Positions 35,611 through 46,919 of a stretch of 64,000 nt of DNA are shown here, in pieces (position 1 is the stretch's first letter; every line of letters begins with the position of its first letter). The stretch is from Chalciporus piperatus (lineage: Eukaryota > Basidiomycota > Agaricomycetes > Boletales > Boletaceae), in NCBI GenBank assembly GCA_038093975.1, contig JBBPTG010000005.1, forward strand, positions 473,435 to 537,434. The letters run 5' to 3'. The notes under the pieces were generated by a model. The model was given only the letters and a program-made list of their open reading frames with translations, was not told the DNA's origin and did no database searches. Position numbers and translations under genes: made by a program.

Positions 35611-36623
35611 ATGAGCTCGATCGCCGAAGCAACTGGCTGCCAACCCTGGTTTGAAGATGGCAATATCGTCATCGCTGCCGGAGGAAAACACTTTCGTGTC
35701 CATCGTAGCGTGCTGTGCTCGTATTCATCGGTGTTCAAGGATATGTTCTCGTCTTCCCGCCCAGATGGTTCCACGATGGAGGGCTGCCCCATCGTGGATT
35801 TCCCGGACTCATCTCCCGATGTCCAAACAATGCTTCATGCGATGTATGATAGGGGGTAAGTCTAGGTTCTTCTCGGAGAACCCAACTTTCAATTCCGCCC
35901 ATAACCATCAGCTATGCTTCACCCACGGAGACGATCCCTTTTCCAACACTCTCAGCATTCTTACGCTTGGGGAAAAAGTATCTCATTCAGAGGCTTTTCG
36001 ACCAGGGGAAAAATGCCTTGGAAGCTTGCGTCAGGAATCTGACAACCGAAGCCCTCACCTGCAACGTTACCCCCTCCCTCGATACTGATGTCATAGGCCA
36101 AGACGAGTTCAACTTTCAAATCATCAACCTCGCGAGGGAAATACAAATCCTTTCAGTTCTCCCGGCTGCTTTGTTCGTCTGCGCAGTTTCGTGCCCTATG
36201 GACTACTTGCTGGATGGATACGAGGACAACGAAGTCGGTTTTTGCAAGCTCTCCCCAGAGAACCAACGTGCATGTCTCAGGGGAAGGGACGAGCTCCACT
36301 TACTTCATGCTGAGGTCTTCAAGTGGGCGAGGGACCACAAGACGAGGGCCCCCTACTGTAAACACCCTGACAAGTGCACAAAGGGTTGTAACCAGATACT
36401 CGTAGAAGATGACTCGAACGTGCTGCGCAACCCGTTCGTGGGGTGGAAGGCAGAATGGGAGTCGAGTTTATGCTACTACTGTGGGACAAATTGTAAGGGT
36501 TGGCATGAGAATGCAAGGGAGGAGGTGTGGCGAAAGCTTCCGTCGACTTTTGGACTTGCCGAATCTTGGGAGGAGCTCAAGAGCAAATCGTTTTCCCGTG
36601 TCAGCGATAACGAGATGTCTTGA
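35611..36623 (+). CDS. BTB/POZ-domain protein (basidiomycete type)
   Basis: BTB domains mediate dimerisation and often Cullin-3 binding. Exon 1 is 35611-35855 and exon 2 35912-36623, giving 318 residues. The BTB domain is N-terminal: WFEDGNIVIAAGGKHFRVH then RSVLCSYSSVFKDMFSS, VDFPDSSPDVQTMLHAMYD, and after the intron YASPTETIPFPTLSAFLRLGKKY. The C-terminal part, as in other mushroom BTB proteins, contains two Cys/His-rich patches (CKHPDKCTKGCNQ and CYYCGTNCKGWHENA), possibly metal-binding, and ends KSFSRVSDNEMS. Large families of such genes occur in agarics; specific function is unknown. Its 3' third and downstream flank are duplicated at 39708-40440. Confidence 0.88.
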
Positions 36624-37110
36624 TGAAACTCGTGAGCTTGCAGATAATTCTCGATGATATTTCTCGTCGCTCACTCCGACATATTCAGTAGATCCAGTCC
36701 GACTCTGCACTTGGATTCCTTCTCATGCTTTGCTTCATCAATTTGTAATGATTTTCCTTCCATACGGTTCGACTCCCCTTTCGATGACACAATACAGAAT
36801 CCAGCAAATACTTATCGCTAACTCTGATTCCGATATATGACGAAAGGGAAGGTGGGGGAGACACGTCTTTGTTGGAAACTTGAACGGGTAGCTTGCTCGC
36901 TTCATTTCAATCTTCTACCACAACCCTCGATCCTCACCTCAGTTCGCCTTGCGTGAACTAGTAGCTTGAAATCGGTGATCAACATCGACAGCGCTCTTGT
37001 TTCAACGCTCTCGACTGACCACTAACTTGAAGCTGACAGACCTTTGGTCCTCAACGACCCCAGAATTCGGATGCTACTTCCTCCCGCTTTGGGTCCCCCG
37101 GGTGCAAGAG
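36340..37110. repeat. Segmental duplication unit: BTB tail, 3' flank and lectin-promoter remnant (first copy)
   Basis: 36340-36960 matches 39708-40440 in direct orientation. 36965-37110 matches the lectin promoter and upstream region at 41085-41245, but no lectin reading frame follows; sequence goes straight into the GH3 3' flank at about 37190. The lectin of this unit has been lost. Confidence 0.75.
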
Positions 37111-37285
37111 AAGCCTTCAGTTAATAATGGTGTTTCTACATCTGATGGATTATGGAACACGTATGAAAAAAATATGCTGGACTCGTTCGACGAGGCTGGC
37201 AAACAGCTTTAGCATTGACTCTATAGCAACCCATGTACTCGGACCAGCAACTATACACAGAGCGTGTTTCGGTAATTCAACAGCG

Positions 37286-39399
37286 TCACAATTCTTGAGT
37301 CACCCTCTCGGCAAACCATTCCTGAGATTCGGAGTGTGACAGAACGACCGGCACCTTCACCTGTCCTAGCCCAATATTCATCTTCTCACACCTCCAATGT
37401 CGATATTCCATGAACGTCCCAGGCTTAACGACGCGGATCGTCGGTAGACTGATTTGATGGGTTGCGAATAAGAGCGGGTACTCATCGTGTACCGCTGCTA
37501 GCGCATCGGAAAATCTTTGTGCTGCCAGATGAGAGTTGGGTCCTGCGAGATGATATAATATAGTTGAGATCATGTTGAGCGAACTGATCGCTCGTTCTCC
37601 GATAACTTTCAAACGTACCGGGCAGTCCGGCAAGCTCGACGAAGAAGCCCGCTGCCGGTGGGTTCACCCTCTCATCACGCATACTCGTGAACTCGAGGAC
37701 TTGAAATAAATCCAACGATTTGGTCTTCTGGACAGCTGCGACAACTTTTTCACTTGATATCACGATACCATTCAACAAGATCTCTAATCTGAACAGCAAG
37801 AGAGAAAATCAGCATCATACTCGAATGCAGTGGGAGTGACACACTGTTTTCTGCAAGTGTACTTGAAGACAGGTGAACCATTGTCGGGAGCGAATCCTAC
37901 GATCTCGATAATGTCGTCCAGCGGATACCGCCATAATCCATTGCGCGTGGTAAGGACAATTTGATAGCGCTTTCCTGCGTCTAGATCCCACTAACGAGGG
38001 TCGTCAATAACTCAGCTCGAGTGTGGAGTCGAGTCGCCACGACTTACCGCCTGCAGCACCTTCCCGGACGATGCATCTGCATCTTCATCCATGAATTCCA
38101 AGACATCATAGGTTTCGAACACAAAGCTATCTATATCTTCGGGGTCGAAGTAGACTGACATCATGGATTCAGAGGATACATATCCGTGGTTGCGGATGGC
38201 GATCCTCGGGCCGAGTAATGATCTCGTCTGAATCCTGACAATGAGAAGTCAAATAAATGCGAGGAATATATGAAGAAGAACCTGTGGCAGATATGTTCGA
38301 AAGGAACCACTGCATATCGCTCCGAGCCTCCTAAGACGTGGCCAAACCTGCGCTGCCCAACCTTCGCAAGACGAGGGAGGACCGATCTTGCATAATTCCT
38401 CCGCACGCTCTGGGTTTGACTGGAACGGAACCTATCCGAAGTCAGTACAAAATCTCATGGCATGCATACCCCTTGCTTACTTGACAGTGGGCTCGAAGAT
38501 CAGCAATTCCATCAAGCTTTGGGATCGTGCCATCCCTGATGCACGCAACAAGTACATCCCATTCTTCGTCAATGTGACGGACAAGATCAGTGAAGTACGG
38601 GATGAATGTCACGAAAATCTGATCGAGGTCGCAACAGGCAAGGCAAAAGAGCCCATGGATCATAAGGTAAGACCGGTGATTTACGATGAGATTTGTTGCC
38701 CACGGCGCTACTTGTCCGGGAGCTGTGAGATGGGAATTAGCATCGTCGCACAACTTCTGGCATTATGCATACAAGCAAAAACGTACGGATGGCCGGCAGT
38801 CGGGTTTCATCGCTCTCAACATCCCAACCAAATCTCATACGCAAACCGCCGCCAGAGGACAAGCAGATCGGAATCCTTTTCAAAACCTGACCGTGTTCCC
38901 GTTCTACTTCTCTCAAATCCCTGTAGCCATAATGGAAAATACAGGCCACAGGCCCCTGAGCATCACTAAAATCAAAGAATTGACGTTGGGGAGGACCATC
39001 GTGGCTAACATGTTGGTATGATGGGAATAACTTTGGCTCTTTGCCAGAAGTAGAGCTGGAGACGGCGAGGTAGTAAGGCAAGCCTGGAGCGAACAGGTTC
39101 TCGACACGAGACTCTCGGCAAGGACGTTCGTTGAACCTAGCGACCCAAGGCTGGTACGAGTCGTAATCCGTCACCGGCACATTATCACGGAAGTCTTGCA
39201 AGAGTGTCGCAGTGTCTTCCGTACCGTGGGCCAACATGGCATGGCGAAAAGCAGTGAGACATGGCGCCTCGGAAGCATACTGTGTATCAGAGTTGGCTCT
39301 GATGATGTTAAGAAGAAACTGATCAGTTCGGTTCGTTAATACTGTTCGCAGCTCCGGAGTCAGAACCTGCAAGGAAGTGGGCCTGTTGGCTTGAGACAT
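37286..39399 (-). CDS. GH3-family acyl-adenylating protein, copy B
   Basis: Near-identical inverted copy of the gene at 19055-21170. The start ATG at 39399 gives MSQANRPTSLQVLTPEL as in copy A. The phosphate loop SSSTSGKEPKLFP, the SES motif (GYVSSESMMSVYF, here closer to the plant GYGSSES consensus than copy A), RNGLWRYPLDDIIEIVGF and the C-terminus VTQEL are all present. The seven-exon layout is retained. Intron 1 carries about 15 extra bases relative to copy A. Scattered amino-acid changes (for example PIQFASRYI in A versus PLLFATHQI in B) occur without stops, so both copies look functional. The gene is followed upstream (39400-39700) by the same leader as copy A, then abruptly by a BTB tail. 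Confidence 0.86.
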
Positions 39400-39707
39400 G
39401 TGGAGTGAGGGAGGGCAAGCTCTTGCGTGCAATGAACTTCCTAGTGTGTGTTCGACTCTATGTCGTTTCATCGAATTCTTTCGCATGGCGAAGAGCAGAT
39501 CCCACGGTGGAATGTCACGGTGGCAGCATTGTCACCAGACCAGTCTCCACCCTGGGGACCGCATGGCATCGACGAAGTGCAGGTGGGAATCCGAAAAGAT
39601 CCCATGTGCCCTGCAGCGAGGCTTACGTGGGAGGGTACCTGTGTTTGGGCGACTGCTTTTGCGGTACGAGAACACGACTTCAAGTCGGTCTGTACTTATT
39701 TGTGAGT

Positions 39708-40002
39708 GAGGGCCCCCTACTGTACAGACCCTGACAAGTGCGCAAAGGGTTGTAACCAGATACTCCTAGATGTCTCGGCTGACTCGAACCTGCTGCGCAA
39801 CCCGTTCGTGCCAGGGTGGAAGGCAGAATGGGAATCGAGTTTATGCATCTACTACTGTGGGACCAATTGTAAGGATTGGCATAAGAAGGCAACTGAGGAG
39901 GAGGCGTGGCGAAGACTTCCGTTGACTTTTGGACTTGCCAAATCTTGGGAGGAGCTCAAGAGCGAATCGTTTTCCTGTCTCAGCGATAGCCAGATGTCTT
40001 GA
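39708..40002 (+). pseudogene. 5'-truncated BTB-protein tail (duplicate of 36345-36623)
   Basis: Encodes only the C-terminal ~97 residues of the BTB gene: CTDPDKCAKGCNQIL, a three-residue insertion (VSAD), CIYYCGTNCKDWHKKA, and the end SFSCLSDSQMS. The BTB domain is absent, and upstream sequence is instead the GH3 leader of copy B. The break falls at GAGGGCCCCCTACTGTA. No promoter or start is expected; it is a dead copy left by the duplication. Confidence 0.85.
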
Positions 40003-41295
40003 ATCTTGGTGAATATTTCTCGTCACTCACTCACATTCAGTAGTCAGTTTCATTCGGTATCAGTCCCGGGCCCATGGCATTAAAACCTGGTCAAGGGAAT
40101 TCCTTTTCGTGTTTTTCTTCACCAATTTAATGATTTCTCACTGGTTTATACATCCTTCCATACGGTTCAACACCGCTTCCGATGACACAATACAGAATCC
40201 GTAAAATACTTGTCGCTGACTCTGACTTTGATATATGGATGACAAAAGGGAGGGTGGAGGAGACACGACTTTGTTGTTGGAAACGGGCAACTGATTGTAA
40301 CATCCTGCGAATACTAGTGCAGTCTGGATGATGTAACACAACTACTCCTCGCTTCAACTTGAAATATTTCAATCCTCCACAACCAAGGTCGATCCTCACC
40401 TCAGTTCGCCTTGCGTGAACTAGCTTGGAACTAGTAATCTCTACGCAAATATTTCTGCTATTTAACCCTGCCGCAAGGTTCCCAAACAGAAAACCAACAC
40501 CATGCTGGCAGTGGCCTTAGACAATTCGGACCAGGCTCCTGGCCCCCATCGGTCTCGATCCATTGTTAAGACCATTGATTCGGCGGAAGCGATAGTCAAC
40601 ATCTCGCTCAGCAGTAGGTCCGCTGACAGGCTTGTCCTTCTGAAAGTCTAGAGAGAGGAACAGCCTACTGCGATTCCGTATAAAAATTGACATAATTGCC
40701 AATGCTTCACACTGTGGTCACAACTAGCGGAGACACGGCAGTTGATTTCGTATGTGGAGCGGCTCAGTCCCACACTGTCAACAAAGCACTTCCGATGTGA
40801 TATGGTCTGTTGCAGGTAATTGAACACCTTGTTATGTTCCATCGTTCGTGCCCTCGCGAAAGCGCAACACGCTCATGTGCGCGCCAATGCCCAGGATGAA
40901 TTGGCGAAGACCCAGGACGAGCAAATGCAACGCCAGTGTTGGTGTGTTTTCGTTCACGCCAATTGGTATAATCCGGATCCGTCATCTACTACTGGCATCG
41001 ACCAAGTTTTGCATATTTCTGCGGAACACAGCGGTGGCTGTATTGCGGTAATCCGGGACTGTAAGTGTTCCCTCTATATACCTGATCGACATCGACAGCG
41101 CTCCTGTTTCAACGTTCTGGACTGACCACTAACTTGAACCTGACAACCCTTTGGAGCGGCCGAGAACGACGGTGATGAATTCTCAACCACCCCACAATTT
41201 GAATGCTACTTCCCCCCGTCCTGGGTCCACCCGGGTGCAAGAGAAGCTTCTGCCCCTCGTCAAGTGATATGGCTTAACTTGGACACGAAACACAC

Positions 41296-41303
41296 TATAT
41301 AAA
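41296..41303 (+). promoter_or_regulatory. TATA box of lectin copy B
   Basis: TATATAAA about 105 bases upstream of the lectin ATG, with conserved flanks in copy A. Confidence 0.6.
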
Positions 41304-41407
41304 CCACCCCACTTCTTTCAAGATCTTTCAATGCAATCCCTCATCCCAACAAGTCGGTCTTTCCTCGTTCTCTGCGCTGTCACTGAAGATTCCGTACTCT
41401 AGAAACC

Positions 41408-41839
41408 ATGTCTTACTCTATCAAGCTTGCCCTCTACCAGGCCAACCCCGCTCGCGGCCACTTCTCCGTCGTCGAGAAGACCGTCTTCAACTTCGCCAAC
41501 GGCGGAACCTGGTCTGAGCAAGATGGTCACTGCATCCTTACCATGGGTGGCAGTGGCACGTCGGGCACCATCAGGCTCATGTCCGACAAAGGCGAGCGGA
41601 TCCTGATCGCTGTCGGTGTTCACAACAACAAGCGGTGGTGCGACGCGGTGACGGGTCTTGGTCCCGAAGAGACTGGCCTGTTGATCAACTCGCAGTACTA
41701 CAACAAGGGAGGGAGGGACTTTATGAGGGAGAAACAGCTGTCCGAGTATAACGTCACTAGTGCAGCCGGAACCAAGGTTGAAGTCAGGTTCACGGTCCAA
41801 GAGGGCAAAGACCTCGCGGCCAACGTCATCATTGGATGA
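41408..41839 (+). CDS. Fungal fruit-body lectin (PF07367), copy B
   Basis: Intronless, 143 residues, differing from copy A at two residues (R for K in KVEVRF and Q for H). The same family features are present: MSYSI start, GGSGTSG loop, GVHNNKRWCD strand, YYNKGGRDFMREKQL block. The promoter with TATA box and the leader are retained, so it is likely expressed as copy A is, probably in fruit bodies by analogy with family members. Unlike copy A it is not paired convergently with a GH3 gene: the GH3 of this side lies upstream and is transcribed away. Confidence 0.95.
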   Translation: MSYSIKLALYQANPARGHFSVVEKTVFNFANGGTWSEQDGHCILTMGGSGTSGTIRLMSDKGERILIAVGVHNNKRWCDAVTGLGPEETGLLINSQYYNKGGRDFMREKQLSEYNVTSAAGTKVEVRFTVQEGKDLAANVIIG

Positions 41840-42200
41840 GTGAGTACTGTATATACTTATCGCCAAGTTATAGATGACTTATGAGCGAGTTTGGCAGAGG
41901 AAAGGTTGCCTCATTGTATCACGCTCGACGATCAGTCGACAGAGTGTGCGATGTCTGTGATTTGTATTATCAGTATCAGTGTTGTCTGTAGGAGGTAGCA
42001 AAAGGAAACAAAGTTGTTCGAGTCCGTCCGATCACCCTGAAGTAATCACAAGAAAAATGAAGGTGTTTGGCCGCTTCGACCGTCCACGCGGAAGGTATCT
42101 CGAAGTGACATGCACGACCGACTATTGATGCTATTGTCTGGGCAGCGTCATTTGGAAGATCGACATAGAAGCTGCTAGTATTTCCCTGCTAGAAGGTATT

Positions 42201-43002
42201 CCCAGTGTCGGCGAAACGATCGCACTGACCATACTTCCTGGCAACATTCAACTTGAAGGTTTACTACAACCACTCACTGTCCCCAGTTCACCCACCAAGA
42301 TACCTTCCTCGTGCTCTGACCTGCCCGCAAACACGACGGCACTCCGCACGTTCAAGGTCGTTCCCGTACCGCTTTCATGAAGGCAGACTGTTACCATTGT
42401 TGCATCGTAATGGCGCGTAGGAGATAGCGAAACGCGACCCCGTCCGCGACCGGCAATGTACGTGCAGTCGAAATTGCCTTGATTGAGACATCAAGACACC
42501 TATGGTTCCCACGTAGATAAGCGTGATGGACACTTCTAAAACGGGTGACGTGCGGTCTAAGGTGATCCATCTGATTGATTTCACCCTATGTTGAATAAAG
42601 CTGAATATTTCCACCACTTTGAATACAGTATCTCAGTAGTCCTGTAGTATTTTCTTCGTGTACGCTATAAGTAGAACACGGCTGATCCCGTGCACGTGAT
42701 GGCCTGAGTTTGACGTGACACTTGACACTGACAGGGACTGCAGGGACTATGCTGCCCGAAGGCGTCGGCGCGTGGCGGTGCCCGTGCCTCCCCGACAATT
42801 GCTCCCGCCCCATCCCGCCCTTGCCCGCCACTGTGCGCGTTAAATCGCGCGTTTCTCGCTCGTTTCTGGCCGTACGAAGGGCGCGTTTGTACTCTTTGTT
42901 TTATCGCCAATACAATCATGTACCTATCGTAGTAGAACACCAATAGACTGGCGACATCGTGCGGAAAGGTGTATACAACACCCCCACCTGTGCGGCTTAC
43001 CA
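42201..43002. other. Intergenic, no gene seen
   Basis: About 800 bases after the end of the duplication. Short frames on both strands (42375-42617, 42586-42831, 42722-42946) lack domains. Confidence 0.45.
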
Positions 43003-44956
43003 CTAGTTATCTGCCTGAGCCCCGACATCGGTCGCTTCACCCCCGCCTTCTTCATCGGTATCTCCTAAGAATTCCACACTCTTCGCAGCCTTCTTTTGTG
43101 TCGTCTTAGCCCTCTTTGAGGGGCGAACATTGTCGCGGGTAGCCGGAGTCTTTCGCTTATGAGTATTCCCGGAGTCGCTGCGCTTCTTGCGAGCGGTGCC
43201 GATCAGTTCTCCGGCGTTGCGTCGTTGCTCAAGGGCTTTCCTGAAGTCTTGTAGCTCACGTGAAGGCATCTTGAAAAAGAAACATTTCTGTGTCTTGAGC
43301 GCTTCCCGAAGTAAACGAATCTGCTCGATGTTTCCGATATTTGTGGGGCTCTTGAACGGAACTCCCTCTGGCCAGCCTTTGATGTCGATTCCGAGTTTGA
43401 GCTTGATTTTTGTTTCGAAATTGGTGAAGTAGAGGCGTGTTCCAGTCCCGACAAGGCGGCCTAAAGGAAGTTGAGCTCAGTATTGACTTTGCTGTGTGTT
43501 GCTGGCACGAACATACCGAAGCTCGACCTTATAAATCGCACGCACTCTCGCTGCATGATCTCGAGAGAATCACGCTGCGCCAAGTCTGTGAATATGATTA
43601 ATCTCAGACAAAACACGAGCAAAACACGAGACTCACTCTTGTTTTGCGCGCACGCCCACAACTCAAACTTCTTCGCTATGTCATCCGGCTCTATCTCAAG
43701 TACATCCTCGAAGAAATCCATGGCATTGTCAGTACCGAACCAGACTGCGTCGTGGGTATCGAAGGTGTGGCCGCGCGTAACGAAGAGGCATGCATAGATG
43801 CCGGTCCGTACAGCCAGGCCATGGAGCTGAATATATGTTAGCATGCATTCAAGTTGAGAGTTGAGCTAGAGTAGCATACGTACATCTTTGTATACAATCC
43901 TAAGTGTGTTTTGCACGTCACGTGTAGCTGCAGCATTTGTCGCGCGAACACTCTTGAAGTCCCTTCTGGTCACGATGTGCTTGTAACTGTTCCTTGTAGT
44001 ATTCCTCGTCTTCCTTCGTTAGATTTTTGAACTTTGAGTCGGCCGCGATCATCTCGCGAAGCTGCGCAGCGGTGTACTTAGCTCCGGAAGCGAGGGCTAC
44101 GATAATATAATGAGGCACAGTGAACAGGATGATAATATTGGTTTGACTTACCAGAATTCACCTCTTGTGCTTTTGCAAAGATAAGCGCGTTCGCTAGCGT
44201 CGGGCCACGCGTCTTCTTGTAGACGGTTATCCCCGTAATGAGCTTCGAGACCTTCTCAGGCGTAATTGCATGGTTGGAGGCCATGTCGGCGATCCCCTCT
44301 TCATAACGTTGAACAAATCGCATGACGTCTTCAGCTAATGCAGCCTCCGCCGCCTTCTTCTGCTCAATGCTAATCATCCGATTTTTCAGTTCGGTCTCGT
44401 TGAGAGCCTTGGGCTTGGCTGCAGCATAATGGACTGGAAGAGTAGGGCGGCCTGGGTTGCGACTTGCCCAAGATGAACTGTTTGATTCTGAAGGTTGGTT
44501 CCGGGTATCGTCGCCTGAGGAAATGGTAGGTGTAGGGTTGGATGAATATGGCTCATCCTCTGGCAGACTACGCGCGGTGTTGCTAGTTGTGGGCTGAGAG
44601 GATGTCGGGAGTAATGTAGAGGAGCTGGTAGTGCTACTCGATGCAGGGGTCACATGCAGGTTGGGTGGCAATGTGGGAGGTCCACCAACCTCACCCATAG
44701 CGTCTTGCATCAAGCGTCTGAGGCCAGGGTCGCTCCAATCAACGTCCTTGAAGAGAGACATATCCGTAAGTCCCCCAACTCCGAGCTCGAGTTCAAGTGA
44801 CAGATCCCAAGAAGCAGCGGGAGGAAAAACGGTGTTGACCATCAAGTGGCGTGGTTGAACGTCGTCCTGTGTCGTTGGAATGGACAGCTGAGTTCCGATA
44901 CACGAGGACGTGCCGTTGTCATAGAGGAGGTCCATGAAAGACCCGTTGTCACTCAT
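43003..44956 (-). CDS. Unrecognised nuclear-type protein of a mushroom-specific, repeat-associated family
   Basis: One long gene or two adjacent ones. The 5' exon (44956-44153) has an acidic/Pro/Ser-rich N-terminus, then a helical segment (ELKNRMISIEQKKAAEAAL), and a block resembling the start of an HMG-box-like fold (YKKTRGPTLANALIFAKAQE). The next exon continues KYTAAQLREMIAADSKFKNL and KEDEEYYKEQLQAHRDQKG. After it, exons in 43844-43461 encode LHGLAVRTGIYACLFVTRGH, DFFEDVLEIEPDDIAKKFELWACAQN and ECVRFIRSS. The last (43440-43003) has GTRLYFTNFETKIKL and a very basic tail (KRKTPATRDNVRPSKRAKTT) that could be a nuclear signal. Frame is lost between 43920 and 43860 unless an intron is placed there, so a stop at 43918 may end the first part. 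From memory such genes occur in many copies in agaric genomes near transposons. Confidence 0.55.
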
Positions 44957-46087
44957 GGTAGTAGGCTCTTCGCGAGAGGAGTGGTGGTTAGGTGAACCAC
45001 CGAGAGCTAGGAGAGTAGGAGCACTCACACAGCGGGAACACGTTATCAACACTCGCGTTTTTGTGTATTTGCGCGTTTTCTGCTTATCAATATGATTCTA
45101 GATCACCCCTTCTAGATTTAGAACTGCCAGTGAGCAGGCAACGGCGAGGTCTGATCACGTGAATGCAATACTCAGCATGAATGAAAAAGGGGCTTACCGA
45201 GTACACAATGATTGTGAGAGGCCGCAACTGTGAAGGCCATGATCCTTCCGAATTCTGTACATTACCTGATTATACACCGGCACATTATTTGTGTCTGGCT
45301 AACACTCTTTGCCATACCTTTGTGTAAAACTCGCTAATTGGAGTAAGAGAGAAAATAACAACAGTCGAGAACTTGAACGTACCATTTCGAAATCCGAAGG
45401 AGTTTCTGGAGCTGAATTCGGGCGGTGCATATACTACTAGTTGGCTGTAAATGTTGATGTCCTGGGATTTCGTGGTTCGCTCTACATCAATTAACACCCC
45501 AAGACTTTAAACTTACCACTCAGGACTTGGAAAATTCTCCGCCCAGACTAGCCACATCCACGCCGACCGTGAATGTTCGGGTTACACTGTAGACCAGATC
45601 ACTTCCCTGTGATGTATAATTCTTGGACGCTCACTGGCAGGTTGCCGCGTGGAGTAAACATGTAGAGTAGAACCGACACGACATTCACAGAATGGTGGGG
45701 TCGTCGAGGCTATGAGTTCACAAACCTGAAGCTGAAGGCTGGATTGTGTGAGACACTCCTTGAGGAACTGCATGTAAGGGAAACATTGGTGCGATTTGCT
45801 TCTGCGGGTTCTTCCGGTGATGATCGACAGTGAGTCGAGAAGTTCAGATCTGAGATCTGATGGGCTTCATTGTGCTTGGAAGTGACAATGTCACACTGTG
45901 ACATGCAGCAGACGACACAGCTGATATCATCCTAAATTTTCCGACGGACTCACTGTATCATCGTGTCCAGCCAAGCAAAGTGTTCAAGGTCCTTCCTCAA
46001 ATCACCTCAGTGCAAGGTAGGATTTCGAGCACAAGCCACCCATTCCACTCCCTGTAAAGTTTTTCTTAATCGTACAAAGTGGGCAAA
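44957..46087. other. Intergenic, no gene supportable
   Basis: Frames at 45285-45497, 45582-45773 and 45710-45904 (all minus) overlap and lack domains. The 5' region of the two flanking divergent genes lies here. Confidence 0.4.
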
Positions 46088-46919
46088 ATGGTCCATGCAA
46101 AGCAACCCCGAGTGAGCCGCCAGTCAGTGGCAACGGCACGCTGGTTAGCCAAACCAGAGTACGAACCACCCGTCGGACTCAGAGAGCTATCTAACCCAAT
46201 TTCTAGAGTTCGCGAATTGCAGAATGAGAAGGCCAAGATCCGTATGCAAAAGTAAGTACTTGCATAGGTTTCTAACCCGAGGGACTAATCTTTTACCCTC
46301 AGGGTCCGTGCAGAGTCAGTACATTGAATTTCTATAGTAGAATACACAGAGCTAACTGACAGATTGGATGTAGGAGAAAGGCTGCGAGTCAAGAGGCTGA
46401 GAAGGAACATGGGAAGTTTCGAACACCCAATCCAATGTCTTATCCGACCGAGGACATTCCAGACAGCCGTTCCGACGTGAATTTGAGCCCTACAGAAGGC
46501 ATCATTGTCGATAACGTATCCCGGGGGCGCACACCTATCCGTCGCTAGCCGAACTGCGGCTGCAAATTGAAGACTGGCAGCTTCAGTGGGGCCCTGAATC
46601 TGACTGGGATTTTAACTTCCACCGGGATCTTCGACGCGCACAGGACAGGGGATGGCGGGAAACGGATGAATGGTTCGCTCAATGGGAAACTCATGCGCAA
46701 CAGGGGCGCGGGCTTGTTCGGGCTCTCCGGGGTGTTACTCGAACAATTGGCACTTCTCGAGGTAACCCATCACAGATGGTTGACAACTACCTACAGATCT
46801 TTGACCTTCTTGCTTCTCTTTTGTGCGAAATAAAGTTCTTCGAAGTTAAATTGCACGAATACGCACCTGCTGTTCCTCTTAGCAAAGTATCCAACATACG
46901 TACCTACACTACTGCTTAG
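46088..46919 (+). CDS. Unrecognised protein, two coding blocks
   Basis: ATG at 46088 opens a basic block (AKQPRVSRQSVATARWLAK, EPPVGLREL, VRELQNEKAKIRMQK) interrupted by introns near 46253 and 46316, then RKAASQEAEKEHGKFRTPN. A second block in another frame, 46527-46919, is open with strongly biased composition: LRLQIEDWQLQWGPESDW, DLRRAQDRGWRETDEWFAQW, QMVDNYLQIFDLLASLL, stop at 46917. I could not find a clean splice that joins the two blocks, so there may be a frameshift or an unnoticed exon. No family recognised. Confidence 0.4.

Larger units (their letters stand above)
39708..42200. repeat. Segmental duplication unit: BTB tail, duplicated block, lectin promoter, lectin (second copy)
   Basis: 39708-40440 repeats 36340-36960 directly; 40500-41070 is an inverted match of 22990-22437; 41085-42200 is an inverted match of 22320-21340 including lectin and 3' flank. 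Homology ends near 42200 in a region that in copy A runs on towards GH3. Confidence 0.8.

Noticed and set aside
36755..36790. tRNA-like TTCGACTCC B-box
   Set aside because: No A-box or cloverleaf around it, and the duplicate at 40160 has lost the motif.
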